A DNA stretch of 64,000 bases, from the NCBI GenBank assembly GCA_947488295.1, contig CANKYU010000002.1, positions 62,001-126,000 of the forward strand, given 5' to 3'. Position 1 is the first letter of the stretch, and each line of letters opens with the position of its first letter. Shown here piece after piece: positions 16,371 to 24,532 of the stretch. The stretch comes from an uncultured Anderseniella sp. (GTDB lineage: Bacteria; Pseudomonadota; Alphaproteobacteria; Rhizobiales; Aestuariivirgaceae). The notes below the pieces were generated by a model, which was not told the origin of the DNA, made no database searches, and saw only the letters and a list, made by a program, of their open reading frames with translations. The translations under genes and the position numbers were made by a program.

Positions 16371-17738
16371 TCAGGACCTTTCAAAGCCGCGGGCGATTTC
16401 CCAATCGGTGACCCGGCGATCATATTCAAACTGCTCCCATTCGGCCGCGTGGACATAGTGATCGACCACCTCGTCGCCCATGGCGGCGCGCAGCATTTTC
16501 GACTTCTTCAGCGCCACGGCCGCGTCCCGCAAAGTGGACGGTATTTCACGAGCCCGTTTTGCCGCGTAGGCATCGCCCTTGAACTCCGGTTCCAGTTCCA
16601 TCTTGTTTTCAATACCGGAAATACCGGCCGCGATCTGGGCTGCAAACGCCAGATACGGATTGAGGTCGGAACCGCCGACCCGGCACTCGACGCGAACCGC
16701 CTTGCCGCTGCCGCAGATACGATATCCGGCTGTGCGATTGTCCAGCGACCAGATCGCCTTGGTCGGGGCAAAGGTGCCGGCCTGGAAGCGTTTGTAAGAA
16801 TTGATGTTGGGTGCCAGGAAACAGGTGAACTCCGAGGCATGGGCCAGAAGACCGGCCAGATACTGCCGCATCATCTGCGACATGCCGTATTCGCCTGCAG
16901 GATCGTGGAAGCGGGCCTGGCTGCCGTCCTTCGACCACAGGGACTGGTGCACATGCGATGAAGATCCGGCGGCCTCATAGTCCCATTTCGCCATGAAAGT
17001 GGCGGCGCGGCCCTGCGCCCAGGCGATTTCCTTGACCCCGTTCTTGGTGATGACATGGTTGTCGGCGGCGGTCAGGGCATCAGCATATTTGACGTTGATC
17101 TCCTCCTGCCCGGCCCAGGCTTCACCCTTGGAACACTCGACAGGGATGCCGGCGCCATAAAGTCCGTTGCGCACGGCCCGCATGACATCTTCTTCCTTGG
17201 TGGTCTGGAACAGATGGTAATCTTCATTGTAGGGGCTGATCAGCGTCATGTCGCGATAGCCCTGCGCATGAGCTTCTTCAAAACTTTCCTCAAACAGATA
17301 GAACTCAAGTTCCGACGCCATCATCGCCGACAGGCCCATGGCGTCGAGTCTTGCGATCTGTTTTTTCAGGATGGCACGCGGTGACACCGGAATATCCTCG
17401 TGGCCATGATGGTCCATGACATCGCACAACACGAACGCCACGCCCTGCTGCCACGGCAGGCGGCGCAGGGTGGCCAGGTCCGGCTTCATCATGTAGTCGC
17501 CATAGCCCTTTTCCCAGCTGGCGGACTTGTAGCCCGGGACCGGTTCCATTTCCATGTCGACGGTCATGAGATAGTTGCAGCTGTGGGTTTCGTTTACTGC
17601 AGAGTCAAGAAAGTGCTGCGCGTGGAAGCGCTTGCCCATCAGCCTGCCCTGCATGTCGACCTGCGCCATGATAACGGTGTCGATTTCGCCTGCCTCGACG
17701 GCTTTGGTCAGTTCGGCGATTGTCAGTAGTCCCGGCAT
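16371..17738 (-). CDS. Glutamine-synthetase-family gamma-glutamyl-amine ligase candidate
   Basis: The 455-residue protein is a full-length member of the glutamine synthetase fold: SELEFYLFE metal-binding strand near 140, SSSHVHQSLW near 257, and the nucleotide/glutamate region around 300-340 with NRTAGYRI. It is nearer to the PuuA/IpuC-type ligases, which join glutamate to amines using ATP, than to GlnA: the adenylylation-site region is absent and the gene is embedded in a catabolic operon. The expected role is to cap an amine before its alcohol group is oxidised. The true amine cannot be read from the sequence. Confidence 0.85.
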   Translation of the reverse strand: MPGLLTIAELTKAVEAGEIDTVIMAQVDMQGRLMGKRFHAQHFLDSAVNETHSCNYLMTVDMEMEPVPGYKSASWEKGYGDYMMKPDLATLRRLPWQQGVAFVLCDVMDHHGHEDIPVSPRAILKKQIARLDAMGLSAMMASELEFYLFEESFEEAHAQGYRDMTLISPYNEDYHLFQTTKEEDVMRAVRNGLYGAGIPVECSKGEAWAGQEEINVKYADALTAADNHVITKNGVKEIAWAQGRAATFMAKWDYEAAGSSSHVHQSLWSKDGSQARFHDPAGEYGMSQMMRQYLAGLLAHASEFTCFLAPNINSYKRFQAGTFAPTKAIWSLDNRTAGYRICGSGKAVRVECRVGGSDLNPYLAFAAQIAAGISGIENKMELEPEFKGDAYAAKRAREIPSTLRDAAVALKKSKMLRAAMGDEVVDHYVHAAEWEQFEYDRRVTDWEIARGFERS

Positions 17739-17773
17739 TCAATCCTCCGCGCGGACATGGAAAACAACCACAC

Positions 17774-17802
17774 GCCGGCCCCAGAAATCTCCTGGGACCG
17801 GC
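17774..17802 (-). terminator. Intercistronic stem-loop between dctP and the ligase gene
   Basis: GCCGG-C-CCCAG pairs with CTGGG-A-CCGGC (one internal mismatch) 21 bp after the dctP stop; on the transcribed strand GTGTGGTTGTTTT follows. Such hairpins after the binding-protein gene usually cause partial termination or mRNA protection, giving more binding protein than downstream enzyme. Confidence 0.5.
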
Positions 17803-17822
17803 CTGCAATCAGTATGAGACGA

Positions 17823-18857
17823 TCAACTGTAACGGTATGGCCGTCCAGCCTTGGTCATGTCGGCATTGTACTTCTTGAAGATGTCGACGACCTTCTTCTT
17901 GGTTTCCGATTCAGCGGCAATCTCGTCCCAGAACTTGACCGCTGCATCTTCAACCGTCTGCCATTCGGCATCGGGAATCGAGGTCAGCTTCATCTTGGTG
18001 CCGTTGACACGCAGCGAAGCCTCGCCGCCCCAATACCACCACTGACGGTAGTAGTGGCTCTGGTCCATGGTCAGCTTGAGCAGCTCCTTCAGGTGATCGG
18101 GCAGCTCGTTGTAGCGGTCCATGTTGGCAAAGAACGACCCTGCCCAGGCACCGGAGATATTGTTGGTCAGGAAGTAGTTGGTGACGTCCGCCCAACCTAC
18201 CGTGTAGTCCTCGGTGATGCCCGACCAGGCAATGCCGTCAAGTTCGCCGGTTTGCACGGCAACCTCGATGTCTTCCCACGGCAGTGTCACCGGTATCACA
18301 CCGAACTGCGCCAGGAAGCGACCGGCGGTCGGGAAGGTGAATACCTTCTTGCCCTTGAGATCGGCCAGCGAGTTGATCGGATCCTTGGTGGCAAAATGGC
18401 ACGGATCCCAGGCGCCGGCTGACAGGTGCTTGACACCTACCTTGGAGTATTCCGCATCCCAGATCTCGTTCAGGCCGTACTGGTTGAACAGTACCGGCAC
18501 GTCCAGCGAATAACGGCTGGCAAACGGGAAGTAGCCGCCGAACACGGTGACTTCGGTTGGAGATGCCATGGAATCATCGTCGGACTGCACCGCGTCGATG
18601 GTGCCCTTCTGCATGGCGCGGAACAGCTCACCGGTCGGCACCAGCTGGTCGGCGAAGAACAGCTCGATTTCCATCTCGTCGCGGGCGACCTTGTTGAAGC
18701 TGTCAATGGCCGGCTTGATGACGTGCTCGGCCAGCGCAGGCCCTGCATAAGTCTGCATGCGCCACTTGATTTTCGATTGGGCATGTACCGCAGGTGCGGC
18801 AAGCGTTGCGGCACCGGCAACACCGGCTCCCTGAATAAACTTGCGTCTTGTCGTCAT
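17823..18857 (-). CDS. TRAP transporter substrate-binding protein (DctP family)
   Basis: The 344-residue precursor starts with a twin-arginine-like signal (TTRRKFIQGAGVAG) and AHAQ cleavage site near residue 26. The mature part has the DctP fold, with GTIDAV, a conserved LADLKGKKVFTFP segment holding the strand before the ligand arginine region, and GELDGIAWSG. It binds the substrate in the periplasm and hands it to DctQM. The ATG at 18857 has GGAGG 8 bp upstream. In the wider family the WYWGG and similar aromatic residues in this clade accompany organic-acid or amide ligands; here the ligand is unknown. Confidence 0.9.
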   Translation of the reverse strand: MTTRRKFIQGAGVAGAATLAAPAVHAQSKIKWRMQTYAGPALAEHVIKPAIDSFNKVARDEMEIELFFADQLVPTGELFRAMQKGTIDAVQSDDDSMASPTEVTVFGGYFPFASRYSLDVPVLFNQYGLNEIWDAEYSKVGVKHLSAGAWDPCHFATKDPINSLADLKGKKVFTFPTAGRFLAQFGVIPVTLPWEDIEVAVQTGELDGIAWSGITEDYTVGWADVTNYFLTNNISGAWAGSFFANMDRYNELPDHLKELLKLTMDQSHYYRQWWYWGGEASLRVNGTKMKLTSIPDAEWQTVEDAAVKFWDEIAAESETKKKVVDIFKKYNADMTKAGRPYRYS

Positions 18858-18971
18858 ATCACAAACCTCCACTTTGGTTTTCAGTTACTCTTTTCACTCT
18901 TCACTTCACTCAAGTCCTCGCCGGTCTTCTCCACCTCACGAACACTTCCCCCTTATCCCCCAGTCCAGATT

Positions 18972-20294
18972 TCACTTCCCATAAACATAATTCGGCAGCC
19001 ACAGTGCGATCTGCGGAAATACCATGACCAGTGTCAGTGCCAGTATCATCACCCCGACGAACGGGATGATAGACTTGTATATATCGGTCAGTCCGATTTC
19101 CGGCGGCGCCATGGCGCGCATCAGAAACAGGTTGTAGCCAAACGGCGGTGTCATATAGGCGATCTGGGTGGTGATGGTGTACAGCACGCCATACCAGACC
19201 AGGTCGAACCCGAGCACACCGACCAGCGGCACATAAAGCGGTGCCACAATCACCAGCATGGCGGTGTCATCCAGAAACGTCCCCATCAGGATGAACGACA
19301 GCTGCATCAGGATCAGGATCATCCACGGCTCCAGCCCAAGCTGTTCGGTGAACAGGGCGTCAATGGCCTTGACCGCACCGAGCCCGTCGAACACCGCGCC
19401 GAAACCCAGGGCTGCCAGAATGATCCACATGAACATGCACGAAATTCCCAGCGTCTGGCGTACCGACACTTCAAACACTTCCCTGGTCATGCGGCGTTTC
19501 AGGACGGCAGCCAGAAAGGCTGTCATGGCGCCGATGGCAGAACTCTCAACCAGGCTGGTCCAGCCATTGACGAACGGCACCATCATGGCAGCGAAAATGC
19601 CGAGCGGCAGCAGGCCGGCGCGCAGCAGTTTCAGTTTCTCGTTCATCGGCATATTGCGCTCTTCGGGCGGCAAGGCAGGGCCAAGCTCCGGCTGCAGGCG
19701 GCAGCGCACGACGATGTAGACGATGAACATCGCCGCCATCATCAGGCCCGGAATAACGCCTGCCAGCCACAACTGGCCGACCGGCTGGCGCGCGATCATG
19801 GCGTACAGCACCAGCACCACCGACGGCGGCACCAGGATGCCCAGCGACGAGCCCGCCTGCACCACACCGGTGACCATGCGCTTGTCATAGCCTCGGCGCA
19901 AAAGCTCCGGCAGTGCGATGGTGGCACCGATTGCCATGCCGGCAACCGACAGGCCGTTCATGGCGGAAATCAGCACCATCAGCCCGATGGTGCCGATCGC
20001 GAGGCCGCCTCGAAGCCCGCCCATCCAGACATGGAACATGCGGTACAGGTCATCGGCGATCTTGGATTCCGACAGCACATAGCCCATGAAAATGAACATC
20101 GGCAAGGTGAGCAGCGGGTACCATTTCATCAGCTTCATGGCGGCGGCAAAACCGATGTCGGAGCCGCCGGTGCCCCACAGGAACAGGGCTGCCATGACGG
20201 CGACGAAACCGATAGCACCGAACACGCGCTGCCCGGTCATGAGCATCAGCATCATGGTCGAGAACATCAAAATCGCGATCAGATCCTGGTCCAT
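18972..20294 (-). CDS. TRAP transporter large permease (DctM family)
   Basis: The 440-residue polytopic protein has about 12-13 membrane segments and the DctM pattern: GQRVFGAIGF, MGGLRGGLAIGTIG, and TGVVQAGSSLGILVPPS, the helical hairpin that lines the sodium-coupled transport path. It forms the inner-membrane channel with the small subunit DctQ, whose gene ends one base before this start. The actual start is the ATG at 20294. A pyrimidine-rich 114-bp gap lies between its stop and dctP. Confidence 0.9.
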   Translation of the reverse strand: MDQDLIAILMFSTMMLMLMTGQRVFGAIGFVAVMAALFLWGTGGSDIGFAAAMKLMKWYPLLTLPMFIFMGYVLSESKIADDLYRMFHVWMGGLRGGLAIGTIGLMVLISAMNGLSVAGMAIGATIALPELLRRGYDKRMVTGVVQAGSSLGILVPPSVVLVLYAMIARQPVGQLWLAGVIPGLMMAAMFIVYIVVRCRLQPELGPALPPEERNMPMNEKLKLLRAGLLPLGIFAAMMVPFVNGWTSLVESSAIGAMTAFLAAVLKRRMTREVFEVSVRQTLGISCMFMWIILAALGFGAVFDGLGAVKAIDALFTEQLGLEPWMILILMQLSFILMGTFLDDTAMLVIVAPLYVPLVGVLGFDLVWYGVLYTITTQIAYMTPPFGYNLFLMRAMAPPEIGLTDIYKSIIPFVGVMILALTLVMVFPQIALWLPNYVYGK

Positions 20295-20295
20295 A

Positions 20296-20802
20296 TTACA
20301 GTTCCACCTCGCGAATGCGCGCAATGTCCTTAAAGAATTCCGAAATCGCCTGCAGCAGCATCAGGAATATGCCCAGGCACATCACCGACTTGATCGGCCA
20401 CATGTAAGGCCGCCAGATGGTCCGGCTGCGTTCCCAGTATTCGATGGAATAGGCTGTGCTTTCGATGGCGCCATAGAGCAGGACGCCAAGATAAGTCATC
20501 AGGCACAGGATGGTTATGGCGTCGAACCAAGCCTTTTTCTTTACCGACCACTCACCGTAGAACAGGTCCATGCGAACATTGGAGCCGAGCTGGATCGAAT
20601 AGGGTCCACCCAGGATATAGTATGTCACCATGGCAAACTGGGCCATCTCAAGCGTCCACAGCGAGGGCCAGCCGGTGGCTTTCGAAACCGAAGACCACAA
20701 CAGAATCGAGATCATCACGAAGATGAAGTACATGATGATCCGGCCCAGCCGCCGGTTCACCTCGTCAACAATACGCACATAGGACCTGACAAAACCCGGC
20801 AT
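20296..20802 (-). CDS. TRAP transporter small permease (DctQ family)
   Basis: The 168-residue protein has four hydrophobic helices and the DctQ hallmarks (long helix 1 after RRLGRII, RMDLFYG loop between helices 2 and 3). It scaffolds the large permease in the inner membrane. Its start overlaps the stop of the amidohydrolase gene by one base and its stop is 1 bp from the dctM start, so all three are coupled. Confidence 0.88.
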   Translation of the reverse strand: MPGFVRSYVRIVDEVNRRLGRIIMYFIFVMISILLWSSVSKATGWPSLWTLEMAQFAMVTYYILGGPYSIQLGSNVRMDLFYGEWSVKKKAWFDAITILCLMTYLGVLLYGAIESTAYSIEYWERSRTIWRPYMWPIKSVMCLGIFLMLLQAISEFFKDIARIREVEL

Positions 20803-21602
20803 CAGGCCTCCTCGCCGGGTATCGCAACACCCAGTTCACGAAGGCCCGAGACAATCCATCCGGACAACATTGCTGCCATGGCATCCTGCTCGCGCGGCGT
20901 GGTGATCAGGTCATTCCTGATTTCGATCATGACATTGTGCAGTCCGGCCCGTACAGCGTTTTCACGCAAGGTGTGGGTCACACCATCTTCGGGGCCATAG
21001 GGTTCATTGCGGCGCACGTCCAGCGCAGTATGCCAGTGGGTATTCTCCAGCATGGCATCTGCCAACCTGCTGTCCGTGTCATGCAGGATACCAAGCTCAA
21101 CGTCACGGGTCTTGCCGTTATATATGGGAGTGAAGCTGTGCACAGTCACAATGATGGACGGGCTGTCAGCCGCTGCAATGACGCTCGCAAGGCCGGCCCG
21201 GAACGGTTCGTACACCAGTGCAATGCGGGTATCGCGTTCGGCCTGGCCGAGACCCTGATTGCCCGGTATATCGAAAACCTCGCTCCTGGCAGGAACCGCG
21301 CCTTCAACCCCCGGCGGGCGATTGCAGTCATAGACCAGCCTGGAAACCTGGCTTGCGACCAGAACCGCATCAAGCCTGCTGCTGATGCCTTCGGCAACGG
21401 CAAGGGCGCCGGGGTCCCAGGCGATATGGCTCTTCAGGCTCTCAGCATCCAGGCCCAGGGATTTCAGTTCGGGCGGGACAAAGCAGGATGCGTGCTCGCA
21501 CACGACGATCACCGGAGAGGCGCCCGCAGGATTGACCACGAGCGGTGCCGGTGCCGTAAACGCACCTTCCAGAGCCTGCATTGCCGCTTGTGTCAAATTC
21601 AC
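20802..21602 (-). CDS. N-formylglutamate amidohydrolase family protein
   Basis: The 266-residue product has the family's zinc-site features: VVCEHASCFVPP near 33-44, SRLVYDCNRPPG near 88, and VHSFTPIYNG near 150. Known members cleave N-formylglutamate in histidine breakdown (HutG), yet no hut genes are present here. In this operon it would fit as the hydrolase that removes glutamate from the oxidised gamma-glutamyl product, the role of IpuF/PuuD elsewhere; this is inference. It uses GTG at 21602 as start, with GGAAGG close upstream. It heads the seven-gene operon and is divergent from the RpiR regulator. Confidence 0.85.
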   Translation of the reverse strand: MNLTQAAMQALEGAFTAPAPLVVNPAGASPVIVVCEHASCFVPPELKSLGLDAESLKSHIAWDPGALAVAEGISSRLDAVLVASQVSRLVYDCNRPPGVEGAVPARSEVFDIPGNQGLGQAERDTRIALVYEPFRAGLASVIAAADSPSIIVTVHSFTPIYNGKTRDVELGILHDTDSRLADAMLENTHWHTALDVRRNEPYGPEDGVTHTLRENAVRAGLHNVMIEIRNDLITTPREQDAMAAMLSGWIVSGLRELGVAIPGEEA

Positions 21603-21721
21603 ACCCTTCCGAAACTGAAAAAATTTTTACATACCACACAGCTTTGTCAACAGAATTTCTGAAAGTATTTCTTCTCATGCTGATCGCTTGTGTTTAGATT
21701 TTCATAACCGGAGGTCGGAAT
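21603..21721. promoter_or_regulatory. Divergent control region with RpiR-type inverted repeats
   Basis: The 119-bp spacer between the operon and the RpiR gene contains CTGAAAAAATTTTTAC at 21615-21630, close to the TGAAA-n-TTTCA style used by MurR/RpiR proteins, and the perfect 11-bp palindrome CAGAATTTCTG at 21651-21661, continued by GAAAG. One or both are likely operators for the adjacent regulator. Confidence 0.45.
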
Positions 21722-22594
21722 TTGGTCCAGAAATCAGCAAGCGTTACAGATCTGCTGACAGAAAAGTTTGACAGTCTTACCCGTGCGGAGCGGCAGCTGG
21801 CCAGTTCGCTGCAGGAAAACTATCCGGTTTCAGGGCTTGGCAGCATCACCAACGTGGCCAGCAAGGCCGGTGTTTCAGCGCCGACGGTTGCCCGGCTGGT
21901 GCAGAAGCTGGGCTTTGCCGGATTTGCAGAGTTCCAGGCCAGCCTGCGTGATGAGCTGGAGGCGCGCATCTCCAACCCGATTGCCAAGCATGACAGCTGG
22001 GCGGGCAAGGCGCCGACCGAACACATTCTCAACCGGTTTACCGATGCCGTGCTGGACAATATCCGCCAGTCACTGGCCCAGATCGATCACCAGGCGTTCG
22101 ACCGGACATGTGACCTGCTGGCCGACACCGACCGCCATCTGTTCATCGCCGGCGGCCGCATTACCCGCATGATGGCGGACTATTTTTTCCTGCACATGCA
22201 GGTCATTCGTCCCGATGTCACCAATATCCAGTCGATCTCGAACGCATGGCCGCACTATCTCCTGAACATGAAACAGGGCGACGTGCTGGCGCTGTTTGAT
22301 ATTCGCCGCTATGAAAATTCAACGCTGCGGCTGGCTGAAATGGCCAAAGAGCGCGGTGCCCACATCATCCTGTTCACCGATCAGTGGCGCTCGCCGGTCG
22401 ACAAGATTGCCGATCACAGCTTTGGCGTGCATGTGGAGGTACCATCGGCCTGGGATTCGTCCGCCGCCACCCTGCTGCTGATCGAGACCATGATCGCGTC
22501 CATCGAAACCCGCACCTGGAGCGACACGAAACAGCGCATGCAGACGCTGGAGGAAATGTTCGACCGGACGCGGTTCTTCCGAAAATTCAAGTAA
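21722..22594 (+). CDS. MurR/RpiR-family transcriptional regulator
   Basis: The 290-residue protein has an N-terminal helix-turn-helix (residues 8-80; VASKAGVSAPTVARLVQKLG) and a SIS domain (about 120-250) that in relatives binds phosphosugars. Here the SIS domain may sense a pathway intermediate. The start is TTG at 21722, with GGAGG 8 bp upstream and no ATG nearby. Divergent from the TRAP/catabolic operon, it is the obvious regulator of it. The region after its stop leads directly into the glycine riboswitch. Confidence 0.88.
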   Translation: MVQKSASVTDLLTEKFDSLTRAERQLASSLQENYPVSGLGSITNVASKAGVSAPTVARLVQKLGFAGFAEFQASLRDELEARISNPIAKHDSWAGKAPTEHILNRFTDAVLDNIRQSLAQIDHQAFDRTCDLLADTDRHLFIAGGRITRMMADYFFLHMQVIRPDVTNIQSISNAWPHYLLNMKQGDVLALFDIRRYENSTLRLAEMAKERGAHIILFTDQWRSPVDKIADHSFGVHVEVPSAWDSSAATLLLIETMIASIETRTWSDTKQRMQTLEEMFDRTRFFRKFK

Positions 22595-22677
22595 CTGCCG
22601 CGAGCCCCATCCCATCATGTGGAAGCGATTTGACATTTTGCAAGGAAACAGGCACATGTTGTCGCACTTTCGTACCA

Positions 22678-22860
22678 CCCTGCGGGAGAGACCGGACTGA
22701 AAAGCCCGGCGCCGAAGGAGCAACCGCCCCGGAAACTCTCAGGCAAAAGGACCGCAGGGACGGCACATCTCTGGAGAGCAGTGGCGCAAATGCCACTCAC
22801 CGAAGGGCGTAAGCTGGCACCATAAAGCCAGTGAAATCTCTCAGGTAACGGACAGAGGGG
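22678..22860 (+). ncRNA. Tandem glycine riboswitch upstream of gcvT
   Basis: Two glycine aptamers lie head to tail. Aptamer 1 (22678-22760) is closed by CCCTGCGG/CCGCAGGG and has GCCGAAGGAGCAACCGCCCC and AACTCTCAGGCAAAAGGACC. Aptamer 2 (about 22767-22860) has CACCGAAGGGCGTAAGC and ATCTCTCAGGTAACGGACAG. Both hold the conserved glycine-binding bulges. A hairpin at 22871-22887 (GCGACA/TGTCGT) before gcvT could be the switching element. A TTGACA box at 22630 is a possible -35. Glycine binding normally turns on gcv expression. Confidence 0.93.
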
Positions 22861-22928
22861 GCGTGTGTCAGCGACAATGTATGTCGTTGTGCGCATGCAA
22901 CCTTTGAGAGCGAACCGGGAGATGGAGA

Positions 22929-24065
22929 TTGTCTGAAAGTGAAACGCCGCAAGACCTGAAAACCACACCGCTGACCCCGGAACATGAAGCTCTGGGTGCG
23001 CGCATGGTGCCGTTTGCAGGCTACCTGATGCCGGTCCAGTATCCGTCAGGCATCCTCACCGAACATACACACGCCCGTGACAAGGCCGGCCTGTTTGATG
23101 TCTCGCACATGGGACAGGCATGGCTTAAAGGCCCTGATCATGAAACCACGGCCGCCGCACTGGAAGCGCTGGTGCCAGCCGACATCAAGGCACTAGAGCC
23201 GGGTCAGCAACGCTATACGCAATTGCTCAATGATGACGGCGGCATCATCGACGACCTGATGGTATCACGGTCTGCCCTGCCGGGCACCGAGGGCCGCCTG
23301 TACCTGGTGGTCAACGCCTCACGCAAGCAAATCGATTTCGCCCATCTCAAGTCGCGCCTGCCGGATACGGTAACAGTTGAGGAACTGCCGCAATGGGCGC
23401 TGCTGGCGTTGCAGGGACCTGAGGCCGAAGCAGCGCTGGAAACAATCGTGCCAGGCGTTGCGGCCCTTCAGTTCATGCAGGGCGCCCCGTTTGAATTCGA
23501 CGGTTCGGGCATTTACGTCACCCGGTCCGGTTATACCGGTGAGGACGGATACGAGATCAACGTGCCCAATGAGAAAGCACGAGGCCTGTGGCGTGCCCTG
23601 CTGGCGCACCCGGACGTCCTGCCGATCGGCCTTGGCGCCCGTGATTCCCTGCGCCTGGAGGCCGGCCTGTCGCTGTACGGCCATGAGCTTGACGAAACCG
23701 TCTCACCTGTCGAAGCGGGACTTTTGTGGTCGATCCAGAAACACCGCCGCACAGAAGGCGGGTTTCCCGGTGCTGCCCGCATCCAGCGCGAAATCGCCGA
23801 AGGTGCGTCGCGCCGGATTGCCGGCATAAAGCCGGAAGGCCGTGCACCGGCACGCGAAGGCACTGTCATCATGTCAGACGGCGAGGAAGTCGGTGTGATC
23901 ACGTCCGGCGGGTTCGGCCCCTCAGCGGGCGGACCCGTCGCGCTGGGTTTTGTGCCGCCAGCGCTGGCCAAGGCCGGACAGGCGCTCGAGCTGATGGTGC
24001 GCGGCAAGGCCCTGCCGGCCCAGGTCATCAAACTGCCATTCGTGGCCAAGTCATTCAAAAAATAA
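22929..24065 (+). CDS. gcvT: Glycine cleavage system T protein (aminomethyltransferase)
   Basis: The 378-residue enzyme moves the methylene group from aminomethyl-lipoyl GcvH to tetrahydrofolate, releasing ammonia. It has the full GcvT layout: LFDVSHMGQ near 56-64, the folate-binding central domain with SGYTGEDGYEI near 200, and the C-terminal barrel with PVALGFV. The best start is TTG at 22929, with GGAGA directly upstream; no ATG lies nearby. It is the first gene of gcvT-gcvH-gcvP behind a glycine riboswitch. Confidence 0.95.
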   Translation: MSESETPQDLKTTPLTPEHEALGARMVPFAGYLMPVQYPSGILTEHTHARDKAGLFDVSHMGQAWLKGPDHETTAAALEALVPADIKALEPGQQRYTQLLNDDGGIIDDLMVSRSALPGTEGRLYLVVNASRKQIDFAHLKSRLPDTVTVEELPQWALLALQGPEAEAALETIVPGVAALQFMQGAPFEFDGSGIYVTRSGYTGEDGYEINVPNEKARGLWRALLAHPDVLPIGLGARDSLRLEAGLSLYGHELDETVSPVEAGLLWSIQKHRRTEGGFPGAARIQREIAEGASRRIAGIKPEGRAPAREGTVIMSDGEEVGVITSGGFGPSAGGPVALGFVPPALAKAGQALELMVRGKALPAQVIKLPFVAKSFKK

Positions 24066-24092
24066 GCATTATTCAAACTGGAGGAATACCCA

Positions 24093-24470
24093 ATGAGCGA
24101 CGTAAAATATTCAAAAGAGCATGAGTGGATTTCCGTTGACGGCGACGTCGCGACCATTGGCATCACGCAGCATGCCGCAGAGCAGCTTGGTGATCTGGTG
24201 TTCGTCGAACTGCCTGCCGTCGGCAAGACGGTGGCACCTGGTGACGAGGCCGCGGTTGTGGAAAGCGTCAAGGCCGCCAGTGAAGTTTACGCGCCGCTGT
24301 CCGGCGAAGTCGTCGAGGTCAACGCGGTGCTGGAAGGCGAACCGGGCAAGGTCAATGAAGCGCCTGAAGGCGAAGGCTGGTTTCTGAAACTCAAGCTGTC
24401 ATCGCCGTCGGAACTGGACGGGCTGATGGATGAGGCAGCCTACAAGGCTTTCGTCGACGAGCAGGAGTAA
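24093..24470 (+). CDS. gcvH: Glycine cleavage system H protein
   Basis: The 125-residue lipoyl carrier has its lipoylation lysine in [14 protein letters not shown] (K60) on a typical hairpin. It shuttles the aminomethyl group between the P, T and L proteins. GGAGG lies 9 bp upstream of ATG 24093. It is 27 bp after gcvT and shares its transcript. Confidence 0.96.
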   Translation: MSDVKYSKEHEWISVDGDVATIGITQHAAEQLGDLVFVELPAVGKTVAPGDEAAVVESVKAASEVYAPLSGEVVEVNAVLEGEPGKVNEAPEGEGWFLKLKLSSPSELDGLMDEAAYKAFVDEQE

Positions 24471-24532
24471 ACTGCTGATAACCGTCCGGCTTCCCCGACC
24501 CTGAAATCCGCAAATTATGGACTATTCCGAAC

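Noticed and set aside
18426..20333. Long plus-strand open frame (635 codons) opposite dctM/dctP
   Set aside because: It is the antisense shadow of two clear TRAP genes; its His/Gln-rich translation is typical of the reverse of high-GC membrane-protein codons and has no ribosome site.
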